Below are positions 36,461-44,814 of a DNA stretch of 64,000 nucleotides, piece by piece. The stretch covers positions 62,001 through 126,000 of the forward strand of contig MNYM01000032.1 in NCBI GenBank assembly GCA_001873065.1. Reading direction: 5' to 3'. Position 1 is the first letter of the stretch; each line of letters starts with the position of its first letter. The stretch comes from Flavobacteriaceae bacterium CG2_30_31_66. Lineage in GTDB: Bacteria > Bacteroidota > Bacteroidia > Flavobacteriales > Flavobacteriaceae. The position numbers and the translations under genes are program-made. The notes beneath the pieces were generated by a model. It did no database searches. It was not told where the DNA came from and saw only the letters and a program-made list of their open reading frames with translations.

Positions 36461-36547
36461 TTAAATAAATTCTTGTTTCTGGGTTTCATAAATTACTTTT
36501 CGATCTTCATCAAATAAATCTTCACGATAATTTTCGTCATCACCCAG
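36461..36547 (-). pseudogene. Possible C-terminal gene remnant
   Basis: A 28-residue open stretch without a start codon, ending at TAA, reads GDDENYREDLFDEDRKVIYE and on to QEFI. Its strongly acidic, non-repetitive composition looks coding-like. A stop lies immediately upstream. It could be the tail of a deleted gene in this island, or chance. Confidence 0.25.
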
Positions 36548-36720
36548 CTAGCTAGATTGTCGCTCGTGCCCGTAAATATATCAAAAGGTAAATAAACAAG
36601 AACCACAAAATATTTACCTTTCAAATATCGCACATTTTTACGCAAAATAACCATTTTCATTAAATATTCAAAGAAGTTATTTGGAAACTTTTATTTAAAA
36701 ACGGAAAGTTTAAATATCGA

Positions 36721-36890
36721 CGAATCCCTAGCCCTGATGGTAGTGGAAAGCCCGTAAGCCAAAAACAGCTACTTTTTGTTGGCTTATTTATTCATAGAAA
36801 AAGTGTTTAATACCTACAAGGTTTTTGAAACCTTGTAGGATTTGCTGTTTTTGGTGCGGACTTGAAACGGACAGCAGGAAATGGCTTCAA
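36721..36890 (+). ncRNA. Structured RNA element, copy 1 (Flavo-1-like)
   Basis: Shares with 37856-38008 a 5' block (TAGCCCTGATGGTAGTGGAA then AGCCCGTAA) and a 3' block (GCGGACTTG, then ACGGACAGCAGGAAA). AGCC/GGCT (36730-36733 with 36883-36886) and CTG/CAG pair to close the element. A variable long stem GCCAAAAACAGC (36758-36769) pairs with 36844-36855. Inside it is a perfect 12-bp hairpin (36812-36838, CCTACAAGGTTT). The blocks recall the Flavo-1 RNA described from Flavobacteria. I name it from memory only. A further AT-rich similarity extends ~35 bases upstream. Confidence 0.55.
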
Positions 36891-36925
36891 AAAAAAGTGT
36901 ATAGATTTGGATTTAAATCAGAGAA

Positions 36926-37531
36926 TTATTGCTCGTTGTTAATTAGTTCAAAGATTAAGTCGGTCAGTATCTTTAAATCACTGTTTATAGTGCCATACAT
37001 ATATCGTTTATAAATATCGCTGTTGTCAGGAGGGTTAAGATGAAGTTTCAATTCTTTTTCTAAAGCAAGTAAACGTATAAATTCTCTTTGGGCACGTCCA
37101 TTTCCTTCTCTAAAAGGGTGTAAATAATTTATAGTATCTAGTATTTCAGCTAGTTTTTGCGCTAACAGTAGTTTGTCAGTTTTCTTAATTTTTTTGTAAC
37201 CTAAAATTAAAGAATCAATAAAACGAAATGCGTTTTGAAAATGACTTGTTGGGAAAAATTGCTTGTCGCCTTTGCTGATTTCTACCAATCTTCTTTTACC
37301 AGCCCAAGCATATATATCTTGAAAAAGATGTTGATGAATGATAAATAAACTATTTATATCAATTATTTTTATAGGGTTTATGTGAAGTTGCTGAACACGT
37401 TTTGTAACAGCACCACTTTCAGCAAAAAGTAAAATATCTTCGTCGGTAATGTTTGCTAAATTGCGAAGAACACCAGTTTTTGGATCAGTGTAAGTGTATT
37501 CAAGATCAATGTATTTATAGGAATCAGACAT
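36926..37531 (-). CDS. Fic-domain AMP-transferase (toxin)
   Basis: This 201-residue protein has the Fic motif HPFREGNGRAQREF intact (His, Asn and both glycines), preceded by INSLFIIHQHLFQDIYAWAGKRR, the typical Fic helix and flap entry. It would AMPylate a target protein. The start ATG 37531 overlaps the antitoxin stop by 8 bases, so the pair is coupled. The inhibitory helix is supplied by the partner gene, making this a class I Fic as in VbhT. Target unknown. The pair is flanked by two copies of the structured RNA element. Confidence 0.9.
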   Translation of the reverse strand: MSDSYKYIDLEYTYTDPKTGVLRNLANITDEDILLFAESGAVTKRVQQLHINPIKIIDINSLFIIHQHLFQDIYAWAGKRRLVEISKGDKQFFPTSHFQNAFRFIDSLILGYKKIKKTDKLLLAQKLAEILDTINYLHPFREGNGRAQREFIRLLALEKELKLHLNPPDNSDIYKRYMYGTINSDLKILTDLIFELINNEQ

Positions 37532-37745
37532 AGGCTTTTTCTTTTGCAAATTTTATGAATTCTGCAAAAGTAATTTTCCCAACGATATAATCTCTGATAA
37601 TTTCAATTCCTTTTGGGGTTGGTACAAAACCTTCAAACATGTTACTTCCTAGGGCATTGGCAGTACTTTCCAATGTTTCTAAATCAGCAAATTGAACACC
37701 CATAATTGTTAGATTATTTCTATCGATGTTTATTGTTTTGTACAT
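37524..37745 (-). CDS. VbhA-like antitoxin of the Fic protein
   Basis: This 73-residue protein carries SNMFEG at 34-39, matching the [S/T]xxxE[G/N] inhibitory motif whose glutamate blocks ATP gamma-phosphate positioning in Fic enzymes. It is followed by FVPTPKGIEIIRDYIVGKITFAEFIKFAKEKAY, the VbhA-type helical pattern (P..xx..Y..GKIt..E....ak). Translated first, with the toxin start overlapping its end. The N-terminal ~30 residues are extra. Confidence 0.8.
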   Translation of the reverse strand: MYKTINIDRNNLTIMGVQFADLETLESTANALGSNMFEGFVPTPKGIEIIRDYIVGKITFAEFIKFAKEKAYV

Positions 37746-37855
37746 TTTTTAGTTGATAATTTTATTTATTTCAATTCAAATTTAATGTTTTTAAGTGAGA
37801 AAGTAAAAAAGTAATTTAGAAACTTTTAATTAAAAAAGGAAAGTTCATATCATAA

Positions 37856-38008
37856 CAAATCCTTAGCCCTGATGGTAGTGGAAAGCCCGTAAAGGAAAAA
37901 CAGCCACTTTTTGTTGGCTTTTTGGGGCGACCAGAGGAAGCCACAAAAAACCTTACAAAAATGCTGTTTTTACTGCGGACTTGTAACGGACAGCAGGAAA
38001 ATGCTTCT
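37856..38008 (+). ncRNA. Structured RNA element, copy 2 (Flavo-1-like)
   Basis: The same two blocks as copy 1: TAGCCCTGATGGTAGTGGAA and GCGGACTTG with ACGGACAGCAGGAAA. Closing pairs are AGC(C)/GCT (37865-37868 with 38003-38005) and CTG/CAG (37869-37871 with 37994-37996). The variable stem AAAAACAGC (37896-37904) pairs with GCTGTTTTT (37963-37971). The interior differs completely from copy 1, which supports structure rather than sequence being kept. Same orientation, about 1.1 kb from copy 1. Confidence 0.55.
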
Positions 38009-38027
38009 TAAAAAAATGTTTGGTAAA

Positions 38028-40109
38028 TTACTCAGAAACACTATCAATCAAAATCGTCAATAGATCAATGGCAGCTTGTGCAATTTTAGTACCAGGACCA
38101 AAAACCCCAACAGCACCAGCATCAAACAAAAATTGATAATCTTGCGCAGGAATGACACCACCCACAATGACCATGATATCTTCGCGTCCGTATTTTTTTA
38201 GTTCTTCAATAACTTGTGGTACCAAGGTTTTGTGACCAGCTGCTAAAGAAGATATACCCAAAATGTGGACATCATTTTCAACAGCTTGTTTGGTAGCTTC
38301 TTGTGGTGTTTGAAATAATGGACCAATGTCTACATCAAAACCCAAATCAGCATAGCCAGTTGCGACAACTTTTGCGCCTCTGTCATGACCATCTTGACCA
38401 AGTTTTGCAATCATAATTCGGGGACGTCTTCCTTCTAATTCAGCAAATGTATTTGCCAATGCTGCTGCTTTTTTGAATAGGGAATCGTCTTTTATTTCTT
38501 TACTATACACGCCAGATATGGTTTTATGAACGGCTTTATGTCTGCCAAAAACAACTTCTAAAGCATCTGAAATTTCGCCTAAAGTGGCTCTGTTTTTTGC
38601 TGCTTTTACTGCCAAAGCTAGTAAATTTTCTGATTGATTTTTTGCAGCAATGGTTAATGCTTCTAAAGATTTTTTTACTTCCTCACTATTTCTAGTAGAT
38701 TTTATATGTTGCAAACGTTCAATTTGTGATTTTCGAACAGCTTCATTATCAACTTCTAAGGTATGCATTGGGTCTTCTTCTTTCAGTCGAAATTTGTTGA
38801 CACCCACAATCACGTCTTGTCCACTATCAATTTTTGCTTGTTTTTTGGCAGCAGCTTCTTCAATACGCATTTTAGGAATTCCTTTTTCGATGGCTTTGGT
38901 CATGCCTCCCAATTCTTCTACTTCATTGATGAGTTCCCAGGCTTTATTGGCAATTGTTTCTGTGATTTTTTCGAGGTGATAACTGCCTGCCCAAGGATCT
39001 ACAGTTTTGGTGATGTGCGTTTCTTGTTGTAAATAAATTTGGGTATTTCTGGCAATTCTTGCCGAAAAATCAGTAGGCAAAGCAATAGCTTCATCCAACG
39101 CATTGGTGTGCAAACTTTGTGTTCCTCCAAAAACGGCAGCCATTGCTTCAATAGTGGTTCTGGCAACATTGTTAAAAGGATCTTGTTCGGTTAAACTCCA
39201 CCCACTTGTTTGAGAATGTGTTCTTAAAGCCAGCGATTTTTCGTCTTTTGGATGAAATTGTTTTACGATTTTTGCCCACAACATTCTAGCAGCGCGCATT
39301 TTTGCAATTTCTTGGAAATGATCCATGCCAATTCCCCAAAAAAATGACAATCTTGGCGCAAAAGTGTCAATATCCATGCCTGCTTCCAATCCTTTACGGA
39401 TGTATTCTAATCCGTCTGCCAATGTGTATGCCAATTCAATTTCAGGAGTGGCACCAGCTTCTTGCATGTGATATCCTGAAATAGAAATCGAATTGAATTT
39501 GGGCATATTTTTGCTGGTATAACTAAAAATATCCGCAATGATTTTCATAGAAGGAGTAGGAGGATAGATGTAGGTATTTCGCACCATAAATTCCTTCAAA
39601 ATATCATTTTGAATGGTGCCTGAAAGTTGTTCAATAGCAACTCCTTGCTCTTCAGCTGCCACAATAAAAAATGCTAAAATGGGCAAAACAGCGCCATTCA
39701 TCGTCATGGAAACTGACATTTTATCCAAAGGAATTTGGTTGAAAAGCACTTTCATATCTTCTACAGAATCAATGGCAACGCCTGCTTTTCCAACATCACC
39801 TTGCACACGTTCGTGGTCAGAATCATAGCCTCTGTGTGTTGCCAAATCAAACGCAACAGACAATCCTTTTTGACCTGCTTCTAAGTTTCTTCTATAAAAT
39901 GCGTTGCTTTCTTCAGCGGTTGAAAAACCTGCATATTGTCTAATTGTCCAAGGTCTTTGAACAAACATGGTTGCATAAGGTCCTCTTAGATTGGGCGCAA
40001 TTCCTGCAATAAAATTTTCATGTTGAAAAGCCCCTCCCAGCCTCCCCAAAGAGGAGGAGTTCTCAGCAGAACTCGAAATTTTTATTTTTGAAAAATCTTT
40101 TCTACTCAT
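38028..40109 (-). CDS. mutB: Methylmalonyl-CoA mutase large subunit
   Basis: This 693-residue B12 enzyme interconverts methylmalonyl-CoA and succinyl-CoA. The catalytic barrel includes [18 protein letters not shown] and [17 protein letters not shown]. The C-terminal cobalamin domain has [11 protein letters not shown] (DxHxxG ligand histidine) and GGVIPAQDY. The start ATG 40109 gives the conserved [11 protein letters not shown] and an 8-base overlap with mutA. Residues ~17-28 ([12 protein letters not shown]) are encoded by the dispersed repeat and are not part of the family. They lie in the flexible region before [13 protein letters not shown]. Confidence 0.96.
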   Translation of the reverse strand: MSRKDFSKIKISSSAENSSSLGRLGGAFQHENFIAGIAPNLRGPYATMFVQRPWTIRQYAGFSTAEESNAFYRRNLEAGQKGLSVAFDLATHRGYDSDHERVQGDVGKAGVAIDSVEDMKVLFNQIPLDKMSVSMTMNGAVLPILAFFIVAAEEQGVAIEQLSGTIQNDILKEFMVRNTYIYPPTPSMKIIADIFSYTSKNMPKFNSISISGYHMQEAGATPEIELAYTLADGLEYIRKGLEAGMDIDTFAPRLSFFWGIGMDHFQEIAKMRAARMLWAKIVKQFHPKDEKSLALRTHSQTSGWSLTEQDPFNNVARTTIEAMAAVFGGTQSLHTNALDEAIALPTDFSARIARNTQIYLQQETHITKTVDPWAGSYHLEKITETIANKAWELINEVEELGGMTKAIEKGIPKMRIEEAAAKKQAKIDSGQDVIVGVNKFRLKEEDPMHTLEVDNEAVRKSQIERLQHIKSTRNSEEVKKSLEALTIAAKNQSENLLALAVKAAKNRATLGEISDALEVVFGRHKAVHKTISGVYSKEIKDDSLFKKAAALANTFAELEGRRPRIMIAKLGQDGHDRGAKVVATGYADLGFDVDIGPLFQTPQEATKQAVENDVHILGISSLAAGHKTLVPQVIEELKKYGREDIMVIVGGVIPAQDYQFLFDAGAVGVFGPGTKIAQAAIDLLTILIDSVSE
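40027..40060 (+). repeat. Dispersed palindromic repeat inside mutB coding sequence
   Basis: AAAAGCCCCTCCCAGCCTCC then CCAAAGAGGAGGAG: the same consensus as the copies at 22473-22510 and 27272-27399. It is in frame with mutB and encodes about 12 extra residues near its N-terminus. Confidence 0.75.
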
Positions 40110-41448
40110 TGTCAATTCTTTCTTTTTCAATGGTTTCCGAAAGTCTTTTTCTAGTAATTGGCGTCAACAACGTTTTGATGTTTCGTTGTTTTGAAAAAGG
40201 ATAGATTTCCAAGTCATTTTTCATGCGGTCATGGTTGTTTTGTTGCAAATTTGTGCCCACCAAAACAATTTTTTTGTCCATAAAATCTGCTTCCTCTTTT
40301 TGTGCGCTTTCTTTGATTTTTTTCTGAATCATTCCTGATTTTAATTGGTCAAGAAATCCACCACCTTTTTCAATTTGCTTGAAAATAGCCAATCCTTTTT
40401 CTGCCAATTGTGAAGTGATGGCATCAATATAATAACTTCCGTCAGCAAAATTCTGCACTTTTTGTAAATAACTTTCTTGCTGTAAAATCAACAATTGATT
40501 TCTTGAAATTCGTTCACCAAATTCGTTTGATTTGTGAAAAATAGCGTCATAAGAAACATTAGAAATCGTGTTTGAACCTCCTAAAATAGCACTCATACAT
40601 TCAGAAGTTGTTCGCAACATATTGACATTGTAATCGTAAATGGTTTTGTTTCTCAGACTTGGTTGTGTAAAAATATGTACTGCTGAATTTTCAATTCCGT
40701 ATTCATTGAGTAAAGTTTCCCACAAAATTCTAAAAGCCCTCAATTTGGCAATTTCAAAGAAATAATTGCTACCCACTGCAAATGAAAAATGCGTTTCTTT
40801 GGCGATTTCTTTTCCAAAATGCAATAAATATTCGTTGGCATGTGCCAATGCATATCCTAATTGTTGCGAAATGGTGGCACCTGCATTTTGATATAAATCC
40901 AAAGAAACAGATATTGAATTTTTACAAGAATTTGAAATGTTTTTAAGTCTTTTATGGTCTTCATTCATATTGAAAAACCAATTGCCATTTTCGGCCAGAT
41001 TCCCAATAATGTCTGTTTGGAAAAATATGCTTTCAGAATTACAAAATTTTGACAATTCAATCTGAAAATTGTCGTCTAAAAAAGTAAATTTGAAATAAAT
41101 ATTTGTTGATTTTACATCAATATTCTGTAATACTTTTTGATAGTCAAATGTTTTATTTGCCTTAAAATGAATGGCAGTTGCCCCTCTTTTTAGAGCATCT
41201 TTTGCTAGGAAATTCGCTGTTTTTTCGTGATCTATAAATACATTTTGACAGATATAAAACCCTTTTTTTGGGAGATTTATAGCGATATTTTTGCAATCTT
41301 CTTTGGTATAAAATGGTTTGACAGTGATGCCTTCATCTGTTTTCCAAAGTAAGGTTTCGTAATCTGCACCTTTTAGCTCTGCCTGAATTTTCTGCTTCCA
41401 AGCAGCAGCTGAAACAGGTGAAAATTCGTCAAATAAAAAAGTGCTCAT
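40102..41448 (-). CDS. mutA: Methylmalonyl-CoA mutase small subunit
   Basis: This 448-residue non-catalytic partner of MutB is shorter than the ~600-residue actinobacterial small subunits and lacks a cobalamin-binding DxHxxG. It keeps mutase-fold stretches such as [32 protein letters not shown] and [24 protein letters not shown]. Its start overlaps the FtsB-like gene stop by 4 bases and its end overlaps mutB by 8, so translation is coupled and stoichiometry fixed. Confidence 0.93.
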   Translation of the reverse strand: MSTFLFDEFSPVSAAAWKQKIQAELKGADYETLLWKTDEGITVKPFYTKEDCKNIAINLPKKGFYICQNVFIDHEKTANFLAKDALKRGATAIHFKANKTFDYQKVLQNIDVKSTNIYFKFTFLDDNFQIELSKFCNSESIFFQTDIIGNLAENGNWFFNMNEDHKRLKNISNSCKNSISVSLDLYQNAGATISQQLGYALAHANEYLLHFGKEIAKETHFSFAVGSNYFFEIAKLRAFRILWETLLNEYGIENSAVHIFTQPSLRNKTIYDYNVNMLRTTSECMSAILGGSNTISNVSYDAIFHKSNEFGERISRNQLLILQQESYLQKVQNFADGSYYIDAITSQLAEKGLAIFKQIEKGGGFLDQLKSGMIQKKIKESAQKEEADFMDKKIVLVGTNLQQNNHDRMKNDLEIYPFSKQRNIKTLLTPITRKRLSETIEKERIDNE

Positions 41449-41768
41449 TTTTTTGGAATAGTATCAAATTCAATCAAATAAATTTCTTCATTTTCTTTTT
41501 TCATCAAGTATTGTTCTCTTGCAAATCGTTCTAATTCAAGGGAATCTTGCAGTTTTTTAATGGTATTTTTATCTTCTTCGATTTTGTCTTTATAGAAATT
41601 AACAGAGTTTTCTAATTCTTCAATTTCTTTATCAAACCTTTTGTGAATCAAAAATGAGTTTTCATCAAAAAAAATCATCCAAATAATAAATGGAATCAAG
41701 ATCATTACAAAAATATTTGTAAAGAATTTGTAGAAAATATTTTTTTTAATCCTTTCTAGTAAACTCAT
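41445..41768 (-). CDS. FtsB/DivIC-family septum formation initiator
   Basis: This 107-residue protein has a short cytoplasmic start, one membrane helix (FVMILIPFIIWMIFF, about 20-34), and then a periplasmic coiled coil (DKEIEELENSVNFYKDKIEEDKNTIKKLQDSLELERFAREQYLMKKENEEIYLIEF) with the family's LERFAREQY..K signature. It links to the FtsL/FtsQ divisome complex. The start overlaps the uridine kinase stop by 23 bases, and the order udk-ftsB-mutAB is probably one transcript. Confidence 0.88.
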   Translation of the reverse strand: MSLLERIKKNIFYKFFTNIFVMILIPFIIWMIFFDENSFLIHKRFDKEIEELENSVNFYKDKIEEDKNTIKKLQDSLELERFAREQYLMKKENEEIYLIEFDTIPKK

Positions 41769-42375
41769 TTTGTAGTTTTTCGTTGATGACAGTTCTTACA
41801 ATATCAACAGCCACAGTATTTAATTTATCATTAGGAATAATAAGGTCAGCAAAATTCTTTGTGGGCTCTATAAACTGTTGATGCATAGGTTTTAAAGTGG
41901 TTTGATATCGTATTAAAACTTCATCAATATCTCTTCCTCTTTCAGTAATATCTCTTCGGATTCTGCGAATCAATCGTTCGTCAGTATCAGCGTGAACAAA
42001 GATTTTAATGTCGAATAAATTGCGTAATTCTTCATTGTTAAATATTAAAATTCCTTCAACAATAATTACTTTTCTTGGATGTGTTTGTACAGTATCTTTT
42101 GTTCTGTTGTGGGTCACAAAAGAATAAATGGGTTGTTCAATGATTTTTCCCGCTTTTAAATCTTTCAAATGTTGCACCAATAATTCAAAATCAATGGCTC
42201 TTGGGTGGTCAAAATTTATTTTTGTACGTTCTTCATACGATAAATGATCATTTACTTTATAGTAAGAATCTTGCGAAATGACGCAAACTTCATCCGATGG
42301 CAAGTGCATGATAATTTGATTGACAACAGTAGTTTTTCCGCTACCTGTGCCACCAGCAATCCCGATTATTAACAT
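41746..42375 (-). CDS. udk: Uridine kinase
   Basis: This 209-residue P-loop kinase has the Walker A GGTGSGKTT (about 8-16), and then SQDSYYKV, NFDHPRAIDFELL and VEGILIF, all diagnostic of uridine/cytidine kinases. RRIRRDITERGRD forms the lid. It phosphorylates uridine and cytidine to monophosphates in pyrimidine salvage. Length is standard. First gene of the probable udk-ftsB-mutA-mutB unit. Confidence 0.97.
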   Translation of the reverse strand: MLIIGIAGGTGSGKTTVVNQIIMHLPSDEVCVISQDSYYKVNDHLSYEERTKINFDHPRAIDFELLVQHLKDLKAGKIIEQPIYSFVTHNRTKDTVQTHPRKVIIVEGILIFNNEELRNLFDIKIFVHADTDERLIRRIRRDITERGRDIDEVLIRYQTTLKPMHQQFIEPTKNFADLIIPNDKLNTVAVDIVRTVINEKLQNEFTRKD

Positions 42376-42421
42376 ATTTGAAAACCTATTTTAGTAAAAT
42401 TTTCACTAAAGTACTAAGTTT

Positions 42422-43732
42422 TTACAAATTGATGAAATTATTAATTTTAATGTTCTTCGCTTTTAAATCAAACATCAAGTTATAAAGCCCAAAAAACGTA
42501 CGATTCATGTAGATAAAATGTTTGGAACCCCTGCTAGGATTGTAGGATCTGAGTTCGGTATTTTTTGAATAACGATCCCCGAATTCAGCAATTTTTTCAA
42601 AAAAAGTTTCATCAGAAAAATCAAAAAATTCCGAATGGAAAGGTAAAGAAAAAATGGATAACATTTCATGAAACATTTCACTGAAAAATGCCAATTCTTC
42701 TTTGCCATCGTCTTTTCTCAGGATTTCTAAATCGTACATTTTTTCTTCGAAAATTGATTTGTCAAGCAATGTTTCTGGTTTTGCCAATTCAAAATATGGA
42801 TTGTAAAAATCGTCTGGAATGGTTTTCATACAACCAAAATCCAACGCAATTAAAGTATCTTCCTCGGAAATTAAAAAATTTCCAGGATGCGGATCTGCAT
42901 GCACTTTTTTCAAAACGTGAATCTGAAACATATAAAAATCCCACAATGCTTGTCCTAATGCATTTGCAGTTTCTTGATTGGTGTTTATTTTAGTGAATTC
43001 AGACAAATGAATGCCATTCATCCAGTCCATGGTGATAATTTGTTTTGATGATAAATTTTCGTAATAATTTGGAAATGAAATATTTGGAATGTGCTTGCAA
43101 GCAGCAACGACTTCTTTTCCTTGTGCAACCTCCAATATATAATCAGTTTCTTCTAACAATTTGTCTTGGACTTCAAAAAAATAATCATCAGACATTTTTC
43201 CTTTCATTTTAAACATTTTCACAACGAAAGGTTTCAATAAAGCCAAATCTGATTTGATACTGTCAGAAACACCTGGATATTGTATTTTAACAGCCAATTT
43301 TTTTCCATCTTTTTTGGCTTTGTGAACCTGACCAATACTTGCAGCATTGTAAGCTTTTGTGTCAAATTCATCAAAAATTTCAGATGGAAATTTGCCAAAA
43401 CTTTTCTTGAAAGTTTTCAAAACCAACGCTTCAGAAAGTGGTGGAACAGAAAATTGTGCCAAAGAAAATTTTTCAACATAAGCTCTTGGTAAAATACTTT
43501 TGTCCATACTGAGCATTTGTGCGACTTTTAATGGACTTCCTTTTAAATCTTTCAGACTGTTATAAATATCTTCAGCATTATTTTTATTGAGATTTTCTCT
43601 AGCATTTTCTTCAGAATTTACCATTTTTTCGCCATAATATTTTAGGTAATTCACACCTACTTTTGCACCTGTTTTTACCAACTTTGATGCACGTTGGATT
43701 TTTGAAATAGGAATACTACTGGTTTTTTTCAT
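42422..43732 (-). CDS. ABC1/UbiB-family atypical kinase
   Basis: This 436-residue protein of the AarF/ADCK family has the alanine-rich loop NAASIGQVHKA (129-139), the nucleotide lysine AVKIQYPG (K149), and DPHPGNFL with LIALDFG for metal binding. The usual KxGQ inhibitory motif reads KVAQ (69-72), Gly changed to Ala. No terminal membrane helices are visible. Members of the family govern quinone or lipid metabolism. It starts 3 bases after the TetR-like gene stop, placing it with the lipid-storage region upstream. Confidence 0.92.
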   Translation of the reverse strand: MKKTSSIPISKIQRASKLVKTGAKVGVNYLKYYGEKMVNSEENARENLNKNNAEDIYNSLKDLKGSPLKVAQMLSMDKSILPRAYVEKFSLAQFSVPPLSEALVLKTFKKSFGKFPSEIFDEFDTKAYNAASIGQVHKAKKDGKKLAVKIQYPGVSDSIKSDLALLKPFVVKMFKMKGKMSDDYFFEVQDKLLEETDYILEVAQGKEVVAACKHIPNISFPNYYENLSSKQIITMDWMNGIHLSEFTKINTNQETANALGQALWDFYMFQIHVLKKVHADPHPGNFLISEEDTLIALDFGCMKTIPDDFYNPYFELAKPETLLDKSIFEEKMYDLEILRKDDGKEELAFFSEMFHEMLSIFSLPFHSEFFDFSDETFFEKIAEFGDRYSKNTELRSYNPSRGSKHFIYMNRTFFGLYNLMFDLKAKNIKINNFINL

Positions 43733-43735
43733 TAC

Positions 43736-44398
43736 TTATTGGGCGTTTTTTTGGAATGTTTCTTTATAAATAAACTTTCCAAGGTCAAATGCATTTTTTA
43801 AAAATTTGTTTTCTAAAAGTTCAAAGCTGGTATTTATTGATTTTTCGATTAAAATATCTGTTTTTTCAAAGGATTCAGAGGTGTCTTCTAACCAAAATCT
43901 GATGGTTAAAAACAGTTGAAACCACAAAGATTGATTGATGAAATTCTGTTGGATTCTCTCTAAACCTTCCAAAGGAATAATACTTTCTGAAAGTTTTAAT
44001 TCTTCAACAAATGAAATAAAACTCTTTTTTAAGCTAGATAAAGTCGAAAGTGATTGCAATTGATTTTTACATCCTTTAAGAGAAATCACCACAAATTCTC
44101 TGTTGAGGTTTAAGTTTTCAAAAAGAGTAAAGTATAAACTTATTAGTTTATTTTTATTGTCGAAAGTAGAAAATTCTTCACTTTCGTTTAAAACATCTAT
44201 TGAGTTCAAAAAAAGCTCTTTGAAAATTGCTTTTTCGACCTTTTTTAAAGATGAAAAATAGTCTAAAAAATCACTTTCTTTAATGTTGGTTTCTTTGCAA
44301 AAATCGCTTACATCATCAGGTTTTGATTCATTTTTGACAACAAAATCCATATAGATCGTAAAAATCTCATTTTTGGTAATTTTTTTCTTTTTTGCCAT
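43736..44398 (-). CDS. TetR-family-like regulator (diverged DNA-binding region)
   Basis: This 220-residue all-helical protein has an N-terminal ~50 residues (KITKNEIFTIYMDFVVKNES, then FCKETNIKESDFLDYFSSLKKVEKAIF) that follows the TetR helix-turn-helix layout, with a KxxxFxxYF-like end of the recognition region. The C-terminal ligand/dimer region is helical with a WFQLFLTIRFWLED segment. It is paired with the ABC1 kinase downstream and follows the phasin-like genes past a terminator. It could regulate the pair or the lipid genes. Ligand unknown. Confidence 0.75.
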   Translation of the reverse strand: MAKKKKITKNEIFTIYMDFVVKNESKPDDVSDFCKETNIKESDFLDYFSSLKKVEKAIFKELFLNSIDVLNESEEFSTFDNKNKLISLYFTLFENLNLNREFVVISLKGCKNQLQSLSTLSSLKKSFISFVEELKLSESIIPLEGLERIQQNFINQSLWFQLFLTIRFWLEDTSESFEKTDILIEKSINTSFELLENKFLKNAFDLGKFIYKETFQKNAQ

Positions 44399-44461
44399 AC
44401 TAAATTTTATTCTGCAAAAATACGAAACCTTTTACCGTTTATAGAAAATGAAACCTTTTAA

Positions 44462-44493
44462 AAACAAAAAACCAAGTTAAAATTAACTTGGTT
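44462..44493 (-). terminator. Terminator after the phasin-like genes
   Basis: Perfect stem AACCAAGTTAA (44470-44480) / TTAACTTGGTT (44483-44493), followed on the minus strand by a U-rich tract. It separates the phasin-like genes from the tetR/ABC1K pair. Confidence 0.8.
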
Positions 44494-44517
44494 TTCTAAA
44501 AAAATGTTAAGAATTAA

Positions 44518-44796
44518 TTAGGCAAATAATTTGCTAAATCTTTGTTTTCCTTTTACAAAATGATTTTTGTAAGTTTCCAAAGTGTCAAAAACCAAGTTTT
44601 GTTGATTTTCCATTAATTTGATGCCAGCTTTTAAAGCTTTGTCAGTTATTTGTTGCCATTGAGTGGCTACAGTAATGGTTTCTGTAACTACTTCTTCTGT
44701 GGTGTTTAAAGCAAAATCGTTTGCTTTTTTTGCATTCACTTTTGCAGTTTGAATTGCTTTTGAAACTTTTTCAGAAATGTTTATTTTTGTTTTCAT
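44518..44796 (-). CDS. Phasin-like granule protein
   Basis: This 92-residue amphipathic helical protein (AIQTAKVNAKKANDFALNTTEEVV, then ATQWQQITDKALKAGIKLMENQQNLVFDTLETYK) has the phasin pattern of a WQ.....A...G..L...QQ..V.......K helix. Phasins coat polyester or neutral-lipid granules. It follows the larger phasin-like gene by 18 bases and ends at a terminator. Its place beside WS/DGAT and acyltransferase genes argues for a lipid-droplet coat, but no PHA synthase is visible to support a polyester role. Confidence 0.7.
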   Translation of the reverse strand: MKTKINISEKVSKAIQTAKVNAKKANDFALNTTEEVVTETITVATQWQQITDKALKAGIKLMENQQNLVFDTLETYKNHFVKGKQRFSKLFA

Positions 44797-44814
44797 AATT
44801 TCTAAGATTTTTTA

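Noticed and set aside
36541..36680. tRNA gene or attachment site at the edge of the island
   Set aside because: No cloverleaf, T-loop consensus or tRNA-end direct repeat could be identified.
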